Of a DNA stretch of 48,948 nt, positions 22,868-31,096 are shown in pieces. The position numbers were made by a program, and so were the translations under genes. This DNA is from CAZEMR01 sp964513465. GTDB taxonomy: Bacteria; Bacteroidota; Ignavibacteria; Kapaibacteriales; UBA2268. The notes beneath the pieces were generated by a model. It was not told the DNA's origin. It made no database searches and saw nothing but the letters and a program-made list of their open reading frames with translations. Position 1 is the first letter of the stretch. Every line of letters begins with the position of its first letter. Location of the stretch: assembly GCA_964513465.1 (NCBI GenBank), contig CAZEMR010000018.1:1-48948 (forward strand), given 5' to 3'.

Positions 22868-22938
22868 GATTTATTCCACAATTATTCTTAAAAAATGCTC
22901 TTTTTCCGACTTTTCGAATATTGCAAGTCAGTAATCTT

Positions 22939-22970
22939 CGAATTTAATTAATCGCAATGAAAAATTCGAA
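22939..22970 (-). promoter_or_regulatory. Weak candidate promoter for the nuo operon
   Basis: On the minus strand TTCG (22967-22970) and TAAATTCG (22939-22946) are separated by 20 bases. Each differs by one base from the Bacteroidota TTTG and TAnnTTTG elements. The site is about 72 bases ahead of nuoA. The surrounding 234-base intergenic region is AT-rich, so chance matches are likely. Confidence 0.25.
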
Positions 22971-23101
22971 CAAATTTTCAATCAAATATTTTTCTGTATA
23001 AGTTCGTGTTTTTATTCCGTGTAACCCAAGTGTTTCTATTGTAATTCCTTACGCGGAATTAGTCGCAGCTAACTATTTTTTGAGAAATTTACGCCAACTC
23101 A

Positions 23102-24406
23102 TCAAATGAACAACAGCTCCACAATCACAAATATCGGAAGCAATACGATCAGCGAAAATTTGATCATGTACGAAAAGAAATCCGGCATGCGGATGCCTTC
23201 GCTCTCGGCGATTGCTTTTACCATAAAATTCGGGCCGTTGCCGATATAAGTCATCGCACCGAAAAATACCGACGCCACGCTTATTGCCTTCATATATGCC
23301 TCCGGAATTCCCGCCACTGTCTCTACTCCGGCAATCATCTCGGGATTCAGCCCCACAAGGCCCTTTACCAGCGAATAGAATGTAACCGCAGTCGGAGTGT
23401 TATCCAGGAATGAACTCAGAAATCCCGTAAAATAATAGACCTTCAGCGGCGAATCAACTCCCAGATCGCCCGCATGCATTTCCAGAAACGTAAGGCATGG
23501 AATCATCGTAAGGAATATGCCCAGGAAAAGATAGGCAACCTCCTCGATCGGCTCCCACGAGAAGTGATTATTCGCACGGGTCATCTGCGATGTGAACTTC
23601 AGCGACAGCAGCGCCATAAGCAATATCACCGCCTCCCGGATATATGCCAGATATGGATTAATATTTAGAAACGGCATAGTATTCTGATTGATAAATGCCA
23701 CCGAAAGGACCACCCCGGCCAGAAATATGAAATTCTGCTTGCCCTCGAGCGAGATCGAGACCTTGACGTCGGTCGCTATCTCCCAGCCCTCCTTGCCGGA
23801 GAGATATTTATCCACAAAATAATATATAATTATAACAACAAGATTGAGCGCAAGCCACTCCGGGAATAATTGCATAAACCACTCGAAAGGCGCGCCACGA
23901 AGGTACATCATAAACAAAGGCGGATCGCCCAGCGGAGTGAGCAGACCGCCGCAATTGGCCACGGTTGCGATAAAAAACAGCACGGTATGCACCTTGTATT
24001 TGCGGTCGCGGTTTGTATTCATCAAAGGGCGGATAAGCAGCATAGCCGCGCCGGTAGTGCCCATAAACGAAGCCAGAATCGCGCCGATTGCAAGGATCGA
24101 TGAATTCACGATCGGCGTTGATTTCAGATTGGTTTTTACATATATTCCGCCGGTAATGACGAAGAGTCCGCCAAGCAGAATTATGAATGGCACATAGTCG
24201 AAAATCATCGCGTGCTCGACTTCGTGCAGGAAGCCGTTTGCGAGCATCCATGCGCCGGTCGGAATGCCAAGCACAAGCGAAATAATCAGTTTGTTGCGGT
24301 TCGATTCCCAGAACCTGTGGGCTACCAGCGGCAGCACTGCGATCGCACCGAGCATAAGCACAAACGGCGCCAGCGTATAAAGCGGGATATCATTGCCATG
24401 TTCCAT
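23102..24406 (-). CDS. NhaD-like Na+/H+ antiporter (ion transporter superfamily)
   Basis: A 434-residue inner-membrane protein with about 12 helices. It belongs to the NhaD/ArsB/citrate-transporter superfamily. The NhaD-like signature is clear: ILASFMGTTGAAMLLIRPL, then VANCGGLLTPLGDPPLFMMYLRG (about residues 150-172), and the second-half repeat FLSSFLDNTPTAVTFYSLV with FFGAMTYIGNGPNFMVKAIA. It would exchange Na+ for H+ across the membrane. It is 234 bases ahead of nuoA on the same strand, so it could help balance the ion gradient made by complex I. Whether the two are co-transcribed is unclear, because a weak hairpin (23042-23061) lies between them. Confidence 0.88.
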   Translation of the reverse strand: MEHGNDIPLYTLAPFVLMLGAIAVLPLVAHRFWESNRNKLIISLVLGIPTGAWMLANGFLHEVEHAMIFDYVPFIILLGGLFVITGGIYVKTNLKSTPIVNSSILAIGAILASFMGTTGAAMLLIRPLMNTNRDRKYKVHTVLFFIATVANCGGLLTPLGDPPLFMMYLRGAPFEWFMQLFPEWLALNLVVIIIYYFVDKYLSGKEGWEIATDVKVSISLEGKQNFIFLAGVVLSVAFINQNTMPFLNINPYLAYIREAVILLMALLSLKFTSQMTRANNHFSWEPIEEVAYLFLGIFLTMIPCLTFLEMHAGDLGVDSPLKVYYFTGFLSSFLDNTPTAVTFYSLVKGLVGLNPEMIAGVETVAGIPEAYMKAISVASVFFGAMTYIGNGPNFMVKAIAESEGIRMPDFFSYMIKFSLIVLLPIFVIVELLFI

Positions 24407-24543
24407 ATTTTCCGGTTCGCTCTCCGTAATTATGACGTATTGTTTTCAAAGGCGGCAATTTAATTATTCCATATTTTTCTGCCAAAATTTGCATCGCTTT
24501 TTAATTGAATAACTGATTTATATATTCAATTTGTTTTTTGCGA

Positions 24544-26100
24544 TCAGTCCTCTTCCATATAATGCGCGCCCTGACTGACGCGGGATTCCTGAGCGGCATT
24601 GACCACTGCGATGGCGGTCTGCACCCCATTGCGAAGCTGTATCATTCCGCGGCTCATCTTCGCCCGGCGGTAGAACTGCTCTATCTCGGTCTGCAAATGC
24701 CTCAGAGTTGTCTGCGCGCGGTAAAGCCTCTGGCGGGTGCGCATCAGCCCGACATAGTTCCACATGGTATTTTTAATCGTCAGCCAATCCTGAGCAATGT
24801 GCGCGGGGTCGACGTTTTCCTGCTCCTCCTGCCAGGGGTAAATATCCGGGAAATAATGGCAGTCCTCGCATTTTTCCGCCGAATCCTTTCCGGCGGCATA
24901 TCCCCACACCAGGCTCTCGAGCAGCGATGTCGATGCCAGACGATTTGCGCCGTGTACCCCGGTGCAGGCCACTTCTCCCACCGCATAGAGCCGCTGGAGC
25001 GAGGTCCGGCCATTCAGGTTGACCCCCACCCCGCCGCAGCTATAATGCGCCGCCGGCACCACGGGTATGGGCTCGCGGGCCATGTCGATATTATGCTCCA
25101 GGCAATGCTTATATATATTCGGGAATCGGGACTTAATCAGCTCCGTATCCTTGAAAGAAATATCCAGATATACGCAGGAGCGCCCCGAATCGAGCAGGGT
25201 CTGGTGGATGCCGCGGGCAACAATGTCGCGCGGAGCCAGCGATCCCAGCTCGTGAAAATCCTTCATGAACTGGCGGCCGTTGTGGTCGATCAATACCCCG
25301 CCCTCGCCGCGAACGGCCTCGGAGATCAGAAAGCGCTCGCCATGATTATAAAAGGTTGTCGGATGAAACTGGATATAATGCAGATTGAAGCAGCGCGCTC
25401 CGGCCCTCCATGCCGTAGCGATGCCGTCACCGGTGGCGCCTGGCCGATTGGTCGTATGCAGGAATATCTGCCCCAGACCGCCGGTGGCCAGTATCGTATG
25501 AATAGAATAAATCGGGCTGATTTCGCCGCTGTCGTTATCCAGCACGAATGCCCCGAAGCATGTCGGCTTTTTATATATATCCAGTGTATTTTTAGAGTTA
25601 TGCGAAAAAGTCAGCAGATCGATCAGAGTATGGCCGGTCAGTATTTCTATATTCGGGTGCTTTTCGAGTTCGTCGAGCACTGCCTTCTGTATGCTTCGCC
25701 CGGTCTGATCCTTCGAATGAATTATACGCGGCTCCGAATGCGCACCCTCGGCGATCAGGTCGAGCTGGCCGCCGCCGGTGCGGTCGAAATCCACCCCAAA
25801 GCGTTCTATCAGATATTTGCGGACGAGCCGCGGGCCGTCTTCTGTCAGCTTATCGACTGCGGGCTCCCAGCAATGGCCGTCGCCGGCGGTCATAATGTCG
25901 TACTTCATTTTTTCGGGCGTGTCTTTAAGCCCCTTATATATAATGCCGCCCTGGGCATAAGGCGTATTCCCGCTAAGCAGTTTGTCGGATTTGGTGACGA
26001 TGGTAACCTTCCGCCCGAGATCGGCCGCAGTTATCGCAGCCATCGCTCCGGCAAGTCCTGTGCCCGCCACCAGTATTTCGGTTTCGTACATCTTTATCAT
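24544..26100 (-). CDS. nadB: L-aspartate oxidase
   Basis: A 518-residue FAD enzyme that oxidises L-aspartate to iminoaspartate, the first step of de novo NAD synthesis; NadA then makes quinolinate. The N-terminal FAD site is EILVAGTGLAGAMAAITAADLG (about residues 7-28). Other family segments are NTPYAQGGI, YIQFHPTTFYN, LISEAVRGEGGVLID and VPAAHYSCGGVGVNLNGRTS, with the C-terminal cap RNGVQTAIAVVNAAQESR. Length is normal. It is encoded alone, about 10.5 kb from nadC-nadA. Translation could start at the ATG at 26100 or three codons later. A well-matched Bacteroidota -7 box lies 31 bases upstream. Confidence 0.95.
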   Translation of the reverse strand: MIKMYETEILVAGTGLAGAMAAITAADLGRKVTIVTKSDKLLSGNTPYAQGGIIYKGLKDTPEKMKYDIMTAGDGHCWEPAVDKLTEDGPRLVRKYLIERFGVDFDRTGGGQLDLIAEGAHSEPRIIHSKDQTGRSIQKAVLDELEKHPNIEILTGHTLIDLLTFSHNSKNTLDIYKKPTCFGAFVLDNDSGEISPIYSIHTILATGGLGQIFLHTTNRPGATGDGIATAWRAGARCFNLHYIQFHPTTFYNHGERFLISEAVRGEGGVLIDHNGRQFMKDFHELGSLAPRDIVARGIHQTLLDSGRSCVYLDISFKDTELIKSRFPNIYKHCLEHNIDMAREPIPVVPAAHYSCGGVGVNLNGRTSLQRLYAVGEVACTGVHGANRLASTSLLESLVWGYAAGKDSAEKCEDCHYFPDIYPWQEEQENVDPAHIAQDWLTIKNTMWNYVGLMRTRQRLYRAQTTLRHLQTEIEQFYRRAKMSRGMIQLRNGVQTAIAVVNAAQESRVSQGAHYMEED

Positions 26101-26130
26101 TCAAAAATTTAATCACAGATTATATTCCTG

Positions 26131-26159
26131 CAAACTTAATAATTTTTTACAAATCCAAA
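26131..26159 (-). promoter_or_regulatory. Putative promoter of nadB
   Basis: On the minus strand TAAGTTTG (26131-26138) is a perfect TAnnTTTG -7 element. TTTG (26156-26159) lies 17 bases upstream, slightly closer than the usual spacing of about 19. The -7 box is 31 bases ahead of the nadB start. Confidence 0.5.
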
Positions 26160-26286
26160 GATTTTTGAGAATTAATTATTCATTCATTAGAAACTTTTCC
26201 GGGAATTATGTCTCCTATTTATCAGAACGACCGATCGGTTATAACGAAACAACAGCACATTTATATCAATCAAAAGGAATGGAAAA

Positions 26287-27270
26287 ATGAAACGAATTCT
26301 CGCATTCGCAATGGCTTTTCTGTGCGCAGGCATATTCAGCGCCAGCGCACAATTCACCGAAAGCAATCCGCTCGAAATTAATTCTGCGAAAATCAAAGCT
26401 CCGCAAATGCAAAGCACCGGTGCCGACACACTGAGCCAATACCTCGACCGCACCAGCGACTTCACTTCTCTGCGATTCGCATTCGAGGGCAAAGAGCTAT
26501 GCCTTACCGGCACCAATGGCTTTTTCAATTACGTCGGCGCCCGCTACCGATTTCGCGACGAAGCCGTCGTGCGCGGCTGCATAGTGATGATACCGGATAA
26601 AAAGCAAATGGGCGAGCCCGACGTCTTCGATCTGCTGCTCTATGAAATGGATTTTGCCACCGGCCTGGCCAAAGGCACGCCAATCGCCTCGGGAAGCATC
26701 AATTCTACGGAAATCGACACAGCCTCGCGCAGGAGTTATATCGCATTCGACGAGCCCGCCGCGGTCGACAATGACTTTGTGGTATATTTCCGGATCGACA
26801 GCGGCGAGGAAGCGGCCGATACTATCTGGGTGGCCACCAATAACGTCGGCGACGCCTGCGGTGAGCGTACCGCCACAGTGATGCAGGCCAGCGCGCCGGA
26901 TAATTATATATGCTATTATCTGGATAATATTCCCTGTATGCAAATGACCGTCGAACCGGACATCGACATCCTGATTATGCCGGTGGTCGAATACCCCACC
27001 GGGATCGAGGCTGAAACCGGGGCGCTGGCCGCATGGCCCAACCCCGCATCGGATATACTGAATATCCCGCTCGTCGGAGCCGCGCCGCGAGAGGAAATGC
27101 TGATTGTCAACTCCGCGGGCAAAGTCGCCAAGAGCCATTCGATTACTCCTGAAGAAGCGGGCAATGCTCTGGCGCAGATCGATATTTCCACACTGCCCGC
27201 CGGAAGCTATTATTATATAAATAAGAGCGGGAATCATTATTCCGCAAAATCATTTTTAATAATGAGATAA
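26287..27270 (+). CDS. T9SS-sorted secreted protein, unknown function
   Basis: A 327-residue exported protein. The signal peptide is MKRILAFAMAFLCAGIFSASAQ. The middle (about 25-250) is a beta-rich domain of unknown function with Asp/Glu-rich loops. The C-terminal about 75 residues are a type IX secretion sorting domain: AAWPNPASDILNIPL, then LIVNSAGKVAKS, then LPAGSYYYINKSGNHYSAKSFLIMR. It would cross the outer membrane by the Por system and be released or anchored on the surface. AAGGAATGG lies ahead of the ATG. A 10-base palindrome, ACCGATCGGT, lies at 26230-26239 upstream. Confidence 0.85.
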   Translation: MKRILAFAMAFLCAGIFSASAQFTESNPLEINSAKIKAPQMQSTGADTLSQYLDRTSDFTSLRFAFEGKELCLTGTNGFFNYVGARYRFRDEAVVRGCIVMIPDKKQMGEPDVFDLLLYEMDFATGLAKGTPIASGSINSTEIDTASRRSYIAFDEPAAVDNDFVVYFRIDSGEEAADTIWVATNNVGDACGERTATVMQASAPDNYICYYLDNIPCMQMTVEPDIDILIMPVVEYPTGIEAETGALAAWPNPASDILNIPLVGAAPREEMLIVNSAGKVAKSHSITPEEAGNALAQIDISTLPAGSYYYINKSGNHYSAKSFLIMR

Positions 27271-27335
27271 TTATATTGGAATAATTTATTATATTTATGG
27301 GAATCAATTTTCTAAACAAATTTCCGGGAAGTGCA

Positions 27336-28430
27336 ATGCGTAATCCACTCAATTTTTTGATTTGTTTTGCCATGCTGGCATTTGCTGCGGCATGTTCGGA
27401 AAACTCCACCGATCCGCAGTCCGAAAAGTCGTATATCGTCTATAATACTTTCAATTTTGAATTGCAAGAACCCGATATGGTAAAGGTCAATCGCGTAGAT
27501 ATCAACGGCAGCAATGCAACGCTAAGCGCACTGCTGCCGCAAAAAAATATGCTGCTCAGCGAAGTTCGCAACGGGAAAATTGTGACTTGTGAATTTATCG
27601 ATGAGGACGAAGGCACAATTTATTTGAACAATCTGCAAGACGATTCACGGATCGAAGTTGCCCAAATAGAAGCGTCTCGTTACTTGACAGCATATATTCC
27701 AATCTCGCCGGATGGCAGCAAAGTTTATTACGTCAACGACGATTCGGATTACGGTGAAATAGTGGAGTTCGACGCTTCATCAGGAGAAAAAACTATTGTT
27801 ATAGAGGGTATCACCTCGCCGTGGCTTGCGCTTTCGCCCGACGGCGAGTGGCTGGCTTTTTATACTTATTCGGAAGACGACCCAAAGACTTATTTATATA
27901 AATGCAGAATCGACGGCAGCGAATTAGAAAAGCTTTCTCTTACGGAAATTAATGACTTCGACGACGGACCATCGCAAATAAGCTGGTCGCCCGACGGCGA
28001 AGAAATCCTTGTTGATATGCGCGAGGGCGGATACCTGATCGTAAAATCAGACGGCAGCGCGGAAACGGAAATACCCGGGAATAAAAGTCTTCGGATGACA
28101 TTTTCGCCAATCAGTAATCAGATTGTTTTTGACAATTATAATGAAGGTAATATCTATCTGAAAGAAAGTCCCTCGGCTGCTCCGGAGTTGCTTATTTCAT
28201 CCGGATCGGACACCCTGAAGTATCTTTATCCTATTTGGTCGAAAGATGGTAATGGAGTTGTGTTCATGAAAGTCAATCTGGTGGAAAGAGCATTCACTAT
28301 TGCAACTTATGATCTCGATACCAAAAAAATTATGGATATTGACGAAACCAAAACCATCTATGCGGGGGATAACTTCGATGATGTACAATTCATCCTGCCC
28401 ATGCTCAGCAAGCCTTACTGGGTCAGATAA
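27336..28430 (+). CDS. Lipoprotein with WD40-like (PD40/TolB) propeller repeats, copy 1
   Basis: A 364-residue predicted lipoprotein. The signal sequence MRNPLNFLICFAMLAFAAAC ends at the lipobox Cys, followed by SENSTDPQSEKSYIVYNTF. I use the ATG at 27336, with GGGAAG upstream, rather than an earlier one at 27297. The mature part has PD40-type blades, each around an SPDG or WSPDG motif: ISPDGSKVYYVND, LSPDGEWLAFYTYS and ISWSPDGEEILVDM. It is followed 51 bases later by a clear paralogue with the same N-terminal linker. Likely a surface or periplasmic scaffold; ligand unknown. Confidence 0.8.
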   Translation: MRNPLNFLICFAMLAFAAACSENSTDPQSEKSYIVYNTFNFELQEPDMVKVNRVDINGSNATLSALLPQKNMLLSEVRNGKIVTCEFIDEDEGTIYLNNLQDDSRIEVAQIEASRYLTAYIPISPDGSKVYYVNDDSDYGEIVEFDASSGEKTIVIEGITSPWLALSPDGEWLAFYTYSEDDPKTYLYKCRIDGSELEKLSLTEINDFDDGPSQISWSPDGEEILVDMREGGYLIVKSDGSAETEIPGNKSLRMTFSPISNQIVFDNYNEGNIYLKESPSAAPELLISSGSDTLKYLYPIWSKDGNGVVFMKVNLVERAFTIATYDLDTKKIMDIDETKTIYAGDNFDDVQFILPMLSKPYWVR

Positions 28431-28481
28431 TAATTTATTTAATTTAAAATCATACTTTAAAATAATACTCAAGGAAAGCTG

Positions 28482-29558
28482 ATGCTCAATTATTTTAAAA
28501 TTTTCATCGTAATTATCTTACTGGGGTTTCTCGCGGTTTCGTGCAAAGAAAACGGCAATGAGCCCCAGTCCGAAAAGTCATATATTCTATACAACAGCTT
28601 TTCGACCGAAATTAAAGGAATGGACGGCGTTAAGATTAATCAGCTCAGTATCGACGGAAATAAATCATCTATTACCGAATCTTCTCCGGCCGGCGTGATG
28701 CTCTGCGGCAGAATCCGAAGCGGAAATATGCTCACCGCAAGCTGGGTTGAGCCGGGCAATTTCGAAATCGAATTAAAACAAGCGCTTGACGGCATGGGAC
28801 TTGGCAGCAAGGTTATCGACAAGCCCAATGCGGTGCTCGCGCCCGACGGATTTCGCATGTTTTACGTCACAATCGAGGACGACGCCCCGCGCGATCTGGC
28901 AATGTATAACTTCGACACAGCCGAGGAAGCGATTCTCGCAGAAGGAGTTACAAACGAAACAATCGACATCTCGCCCGACGGCGAATGGCTGGCATTCATC
29001 AAATATGAAGAAGAAAACGAGAGATCATATTTATATAAATGCCGCACCGATGGCAGCGAGCTGACCAAACTGAACAATGATTCATTGCGTAAAAAACCCG
29101 GTTATCAGACCATCATCGACTGGACACACGACGGCGCAAATGTTCTCGTTATGGATTATCATATCGGCCCGGGACTGGTTTCCGCGGACGCCTCCTATGA
29201 CACTCAGTATTTCAATGAAAATTGCGATTGGATTGCTGCCTCGCCCACCGAAGACAAATTCGTTTATGTCAGTCTGAATAATATCTTAATTAAGTATGGA
29301 TTCGACGGCACTTCAACTAATATCGCAAACGCGCAATCCGATTCGATTGCCTATTGGGCGCCGACCTGGTCGCACAGCGGACGCGGCTTAGCAATCTGGA
29401 AAATCAACAGGCAGGCCTATACTATCGAATTAGTCACTTACGATCTGAATTCATCGGAAATTATGGAGCATCCGGAAACCCGCAAAACATTCGACCCCGA
29501 GGATATGGAGGAAATATTTATCTCGGCATACAACACCAGCGTTAACTGGGTTAAATAG
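28482..29558 (+). CDS. Lipoprotein with WD40-like (PD40/TolB) propeller repeats, copy 2
   Basis: A 358-residue paralogue of the preceding gene. Signal MLNYFKIFIVIILLGFLAVSC; then NGNEPQSEKSYILYNSFS, nearly the same linker as copy 1. Shared blades include LAPDGFRMFYVT, ISPDGEWLAFIKYEEENERSYLYKCRTDGSELTKL and a WSHSGRGLAIWKIN repeat. Overall divergence is high outside these motifs, so the duplication is old. AAGGAAAGCTG precedes the ATG. The pair is probably one transcript ending at the hairpin 29579-29617. Confidence 0.8.
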   Translation: MLNYFKIFIVIILLGFLAVSCKENGNEPQSEKSYILYNSFSTEIKGMDGVKINQLSIDGNKSSITESSPAGVMLCGRIRSGNMLTASWVEPGNFEIELKQALDGMGLGSKVIDKPNAVLAPDGFRMFYVTIEDDAPRDLAMYNFDTAEEAILAEGVTNETIDISPDGEWLAFIKYEEENERSYLYKCRTDGSELTKLNNDSLRKKPGYQTIIDWTHDGANVLVMDYHIGPGLVSADASYDTQYFNENCDWIAASPTEDKFVYVSLNNILIKYGFDGTSTNIANAQSDSIAYWAPTWSHSGRGLAIWKINRQAYTIELVTYDLNSSEIMEHPETRKTFDPEDMEEIFISAYNTSVNWVK

Positions 29559-29578
29559 AATAATTTAACAGGAAAACC

Positions 29579-29617
29579 AAAAGGAGGGCCGCGCCGATTC
29601 GCAGTCCTCCTTTTTTT
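29579..29617 (+). terminator. Rho-independent terminator after the lipoprotein pair
   Basis: AAAGGAGG (29580-29587) pairs with CCTCCTTT (29606-29613) around an 18-base loop that can form inner GCG/CGC pairs, followed by a T-run (29611-29617). It lies 21 bases after the stop of the second lipoprotein gene. It may also serve the convergent gene ending at 29657. Confidence 0.75.
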
Positions 29618-29656
29618 CGTGCATTAATTAATTCAATTATCTGACAGCCATCTTAA

Positions 29657-30871
29657 TTATCTGATAATCATCAACTTGCGGGCGAATGTATCATCGCCGC
29701 TCTTGATGCGCAGATAATACGCTCCGGCTGGCAGCCAGCCGAAGTCGTAATTACGCTCGATAGCGCCTCCGCCCCAGTCGAATGCGTCCGCCATGGCCAG
29801 CGTCCGGCCAAGTTCGTCGCAAATTGATATTTCATAGCGGCCCGGCGCTGCATCCATCGAAAGCGTGAATGCGCCCCGCGACGGATTGGGGTATATATTT
29901 AAATCGCGGGCAGTCTCCTCGGCGACTCCGACCTCGGTGCTCCCGATAAAGGGCAGGCGGATCATCGGTATCCATGTGCCCTGGGCGTAGGTCTTAACGC
30001 CGTTGATATTGCCCCCGGCATCCAGATGCGGATAGGCCGGCAGCCCTGTTTCGGGCATAAACGAATGCCACTCGCCGCCCTCGTTGCGATATACGTAATA
30101 ATTGTGGAAATCGCCGCGAACGCCTGTGCGCCGACCCGCAATTCCCCGGAATGAATTATAGTCGGTCGCAATCGGCGCGCAGACTATCTTAGCCGGGTCG
30201 TCCGAGATCGAGGTGGTCACCATCCCCGTACCGATCGAGGCCGCGCCAAGCCCGAACGAAGCGGCGCCGCGCTGTCCGAGCGCGACCCAGATGTCCTCGT
30301 TTTCATCCTCGGTTATAACCAGCGGCGGATCAATCGGATAGCTGACATAAGCGCCAAATTTATATTCGCCGTTGTCATCGCCCCGGCGGATTGTCATCTC
30401 ACGCATGAGATAGTCGTCATCCGTGCCGGGCATACCTGTCGAATCCGTAACATAGAACCGGACATCGACTTCGTCGGGCGCATCGGGAAGCTCTGAGAAA
30501 TATATATCTATAGCGCGGATCGTATCATTCGGCTGGCAAATGAATCGAACGGCAATCTCTCCCGCCGCGGAGGCGCCGAATTTGTCGGCGCAGAGATTGC
30601 GGTTATACACCAGGCGCTGGCTGCGGATATTGAAAAATTGCACGCGGAATGCTGCGTTTTCGATCTCGGCGCCGGACACATTGGTAAAATAAAACACCGG
30701 CCGGATGCTGCCGTCGCCGGCGAGCAGCTCGAATCCGTCGGGATTGTCGATTGTTTTTTCGATAGTGCCATGGCTCCATACAAGCTTCATCGAGTCCATT
30801 CTGATTAATTGCTGGGCGCTGGCCGTAGCGCCAGCAAAAATGACCAATAAAATTGCGTAAAAAAATCTCAT
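29657..30871 (-). CDS. T9SS-sorted secreted protein, unknown function
   Basis: A 404-residue exported protein with the signal MRFFYAILLVIFAGATASAQ. The centre (about 20-315) is beta-rich: an immunoglobulin-like first part (IENAAFRVQFFNIRSQRLVYN) and a second part with DSTGMPGTDDDYLMREMTIRR. The C-terminal about 80 residues form a type IX sorting domain: LNIYPNPSRGAFTLSM, YEISICDELGRTLA, LPAGAYYLRIKSGDD, RKLMIIR. GGAGG lies 11 bases ahead of the ATG. An 8-base palindrome CCCCGGGG sits at 30905-30912 upstream. No enzymatic motif is visible. Confidence 0.85.
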   Translation of the reverse strand: MRFFYAILLVIFAGATASAQQLIRMDSMKLVWSHGTIEKTIDNPDGFELLAGDGSIRPVFYFTNVSGAEIENAAFRVQFFNIRSQRLVYNRNLCADKFGASAAGEIAVRFICQPNDTIRAIDIYFSELPDAPDEVDVRFYVTDSTGMPGTDDDYLMREMTIRRGDDNGEYKFGAYVSYPIDPPLVITEDENEDIWVALGQRGAASFGLGAASIGTGMVTTSISDDPAKIVCAPIATDYNSFRGIAGRRTGVRGDFHNYYVYRNEGGEWHSFMPETGLPAYPHLDAGGNINGVKTYAQGTWIPMIRLPFIGSTEVGVAEETARDLNIYPNPSRGAFTLSMDAAPGRYEISICDELGRTLAMADAFDWGGGAIERNYDFGWLPAGAYYLRIKSGDDTFARKLMIIR

Positions 30872-30967
30872 CGCTTTGCCTCCGAATGATAAATTTTATG
30901 TTCGCCCCGGGGATATATATTAATGACACACAAATCCAAAAAAGTCTCACTTTTTTCTGAATTTTTT

Positions 30968-30975
30968 TAAATTTG
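30968..30975 (+). promoter_or_regulatory. Possible -7 element ahead of the hybrid kinase gene
   Basis: TAAATTTG matches TAnnTTTG exactly, 121 bases before the kinase start codon. No -33 TTTG lies at the right distance. A hairpin-forming AAAAAAGT/ACTTTTTT repeat (30938-30956) lies just upstream. The sequence is very AT-rich, so the match may be chance. Confidence 0.25.
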
Positions 30976-31096
30976 TTTAAATCATCTTAATTCCATTAAT
31001 TGAAATAAGAAGGCGCTGATTTTCTCAATTTGATTAAATATATATACTTCTTACTCGTTTTTTTTCCTGAAGGATACATTTTATTAAAGTTGATAT

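Noticed and set aside
23042..23061. TAATTCC/GGAATTA hairpin between the antiporter gene and nuoA as a terminator
   Set aside because: Short, AT-rich stem with no T-run on the minus strand; too weak to assign.
24503..24531. AATTGAATA/TATTCAATT inverted repeat downstream of nadB as a terminator
   Set aside because: The stem is entirely AT-rich with one GC pair, the loop is 11 bases, and there is no T-run after it on the nadB strand.
24538..26112. A 524-codon open frame on the plus strand opposite nadB
   Set aside because: It mirrors nadB almost exactly, has no family features and arises from the codon structure of the real gene. Long antisense frames opposite hydA (6692-8194) and the aspartase (43296-44300) were rejected for the same reason.
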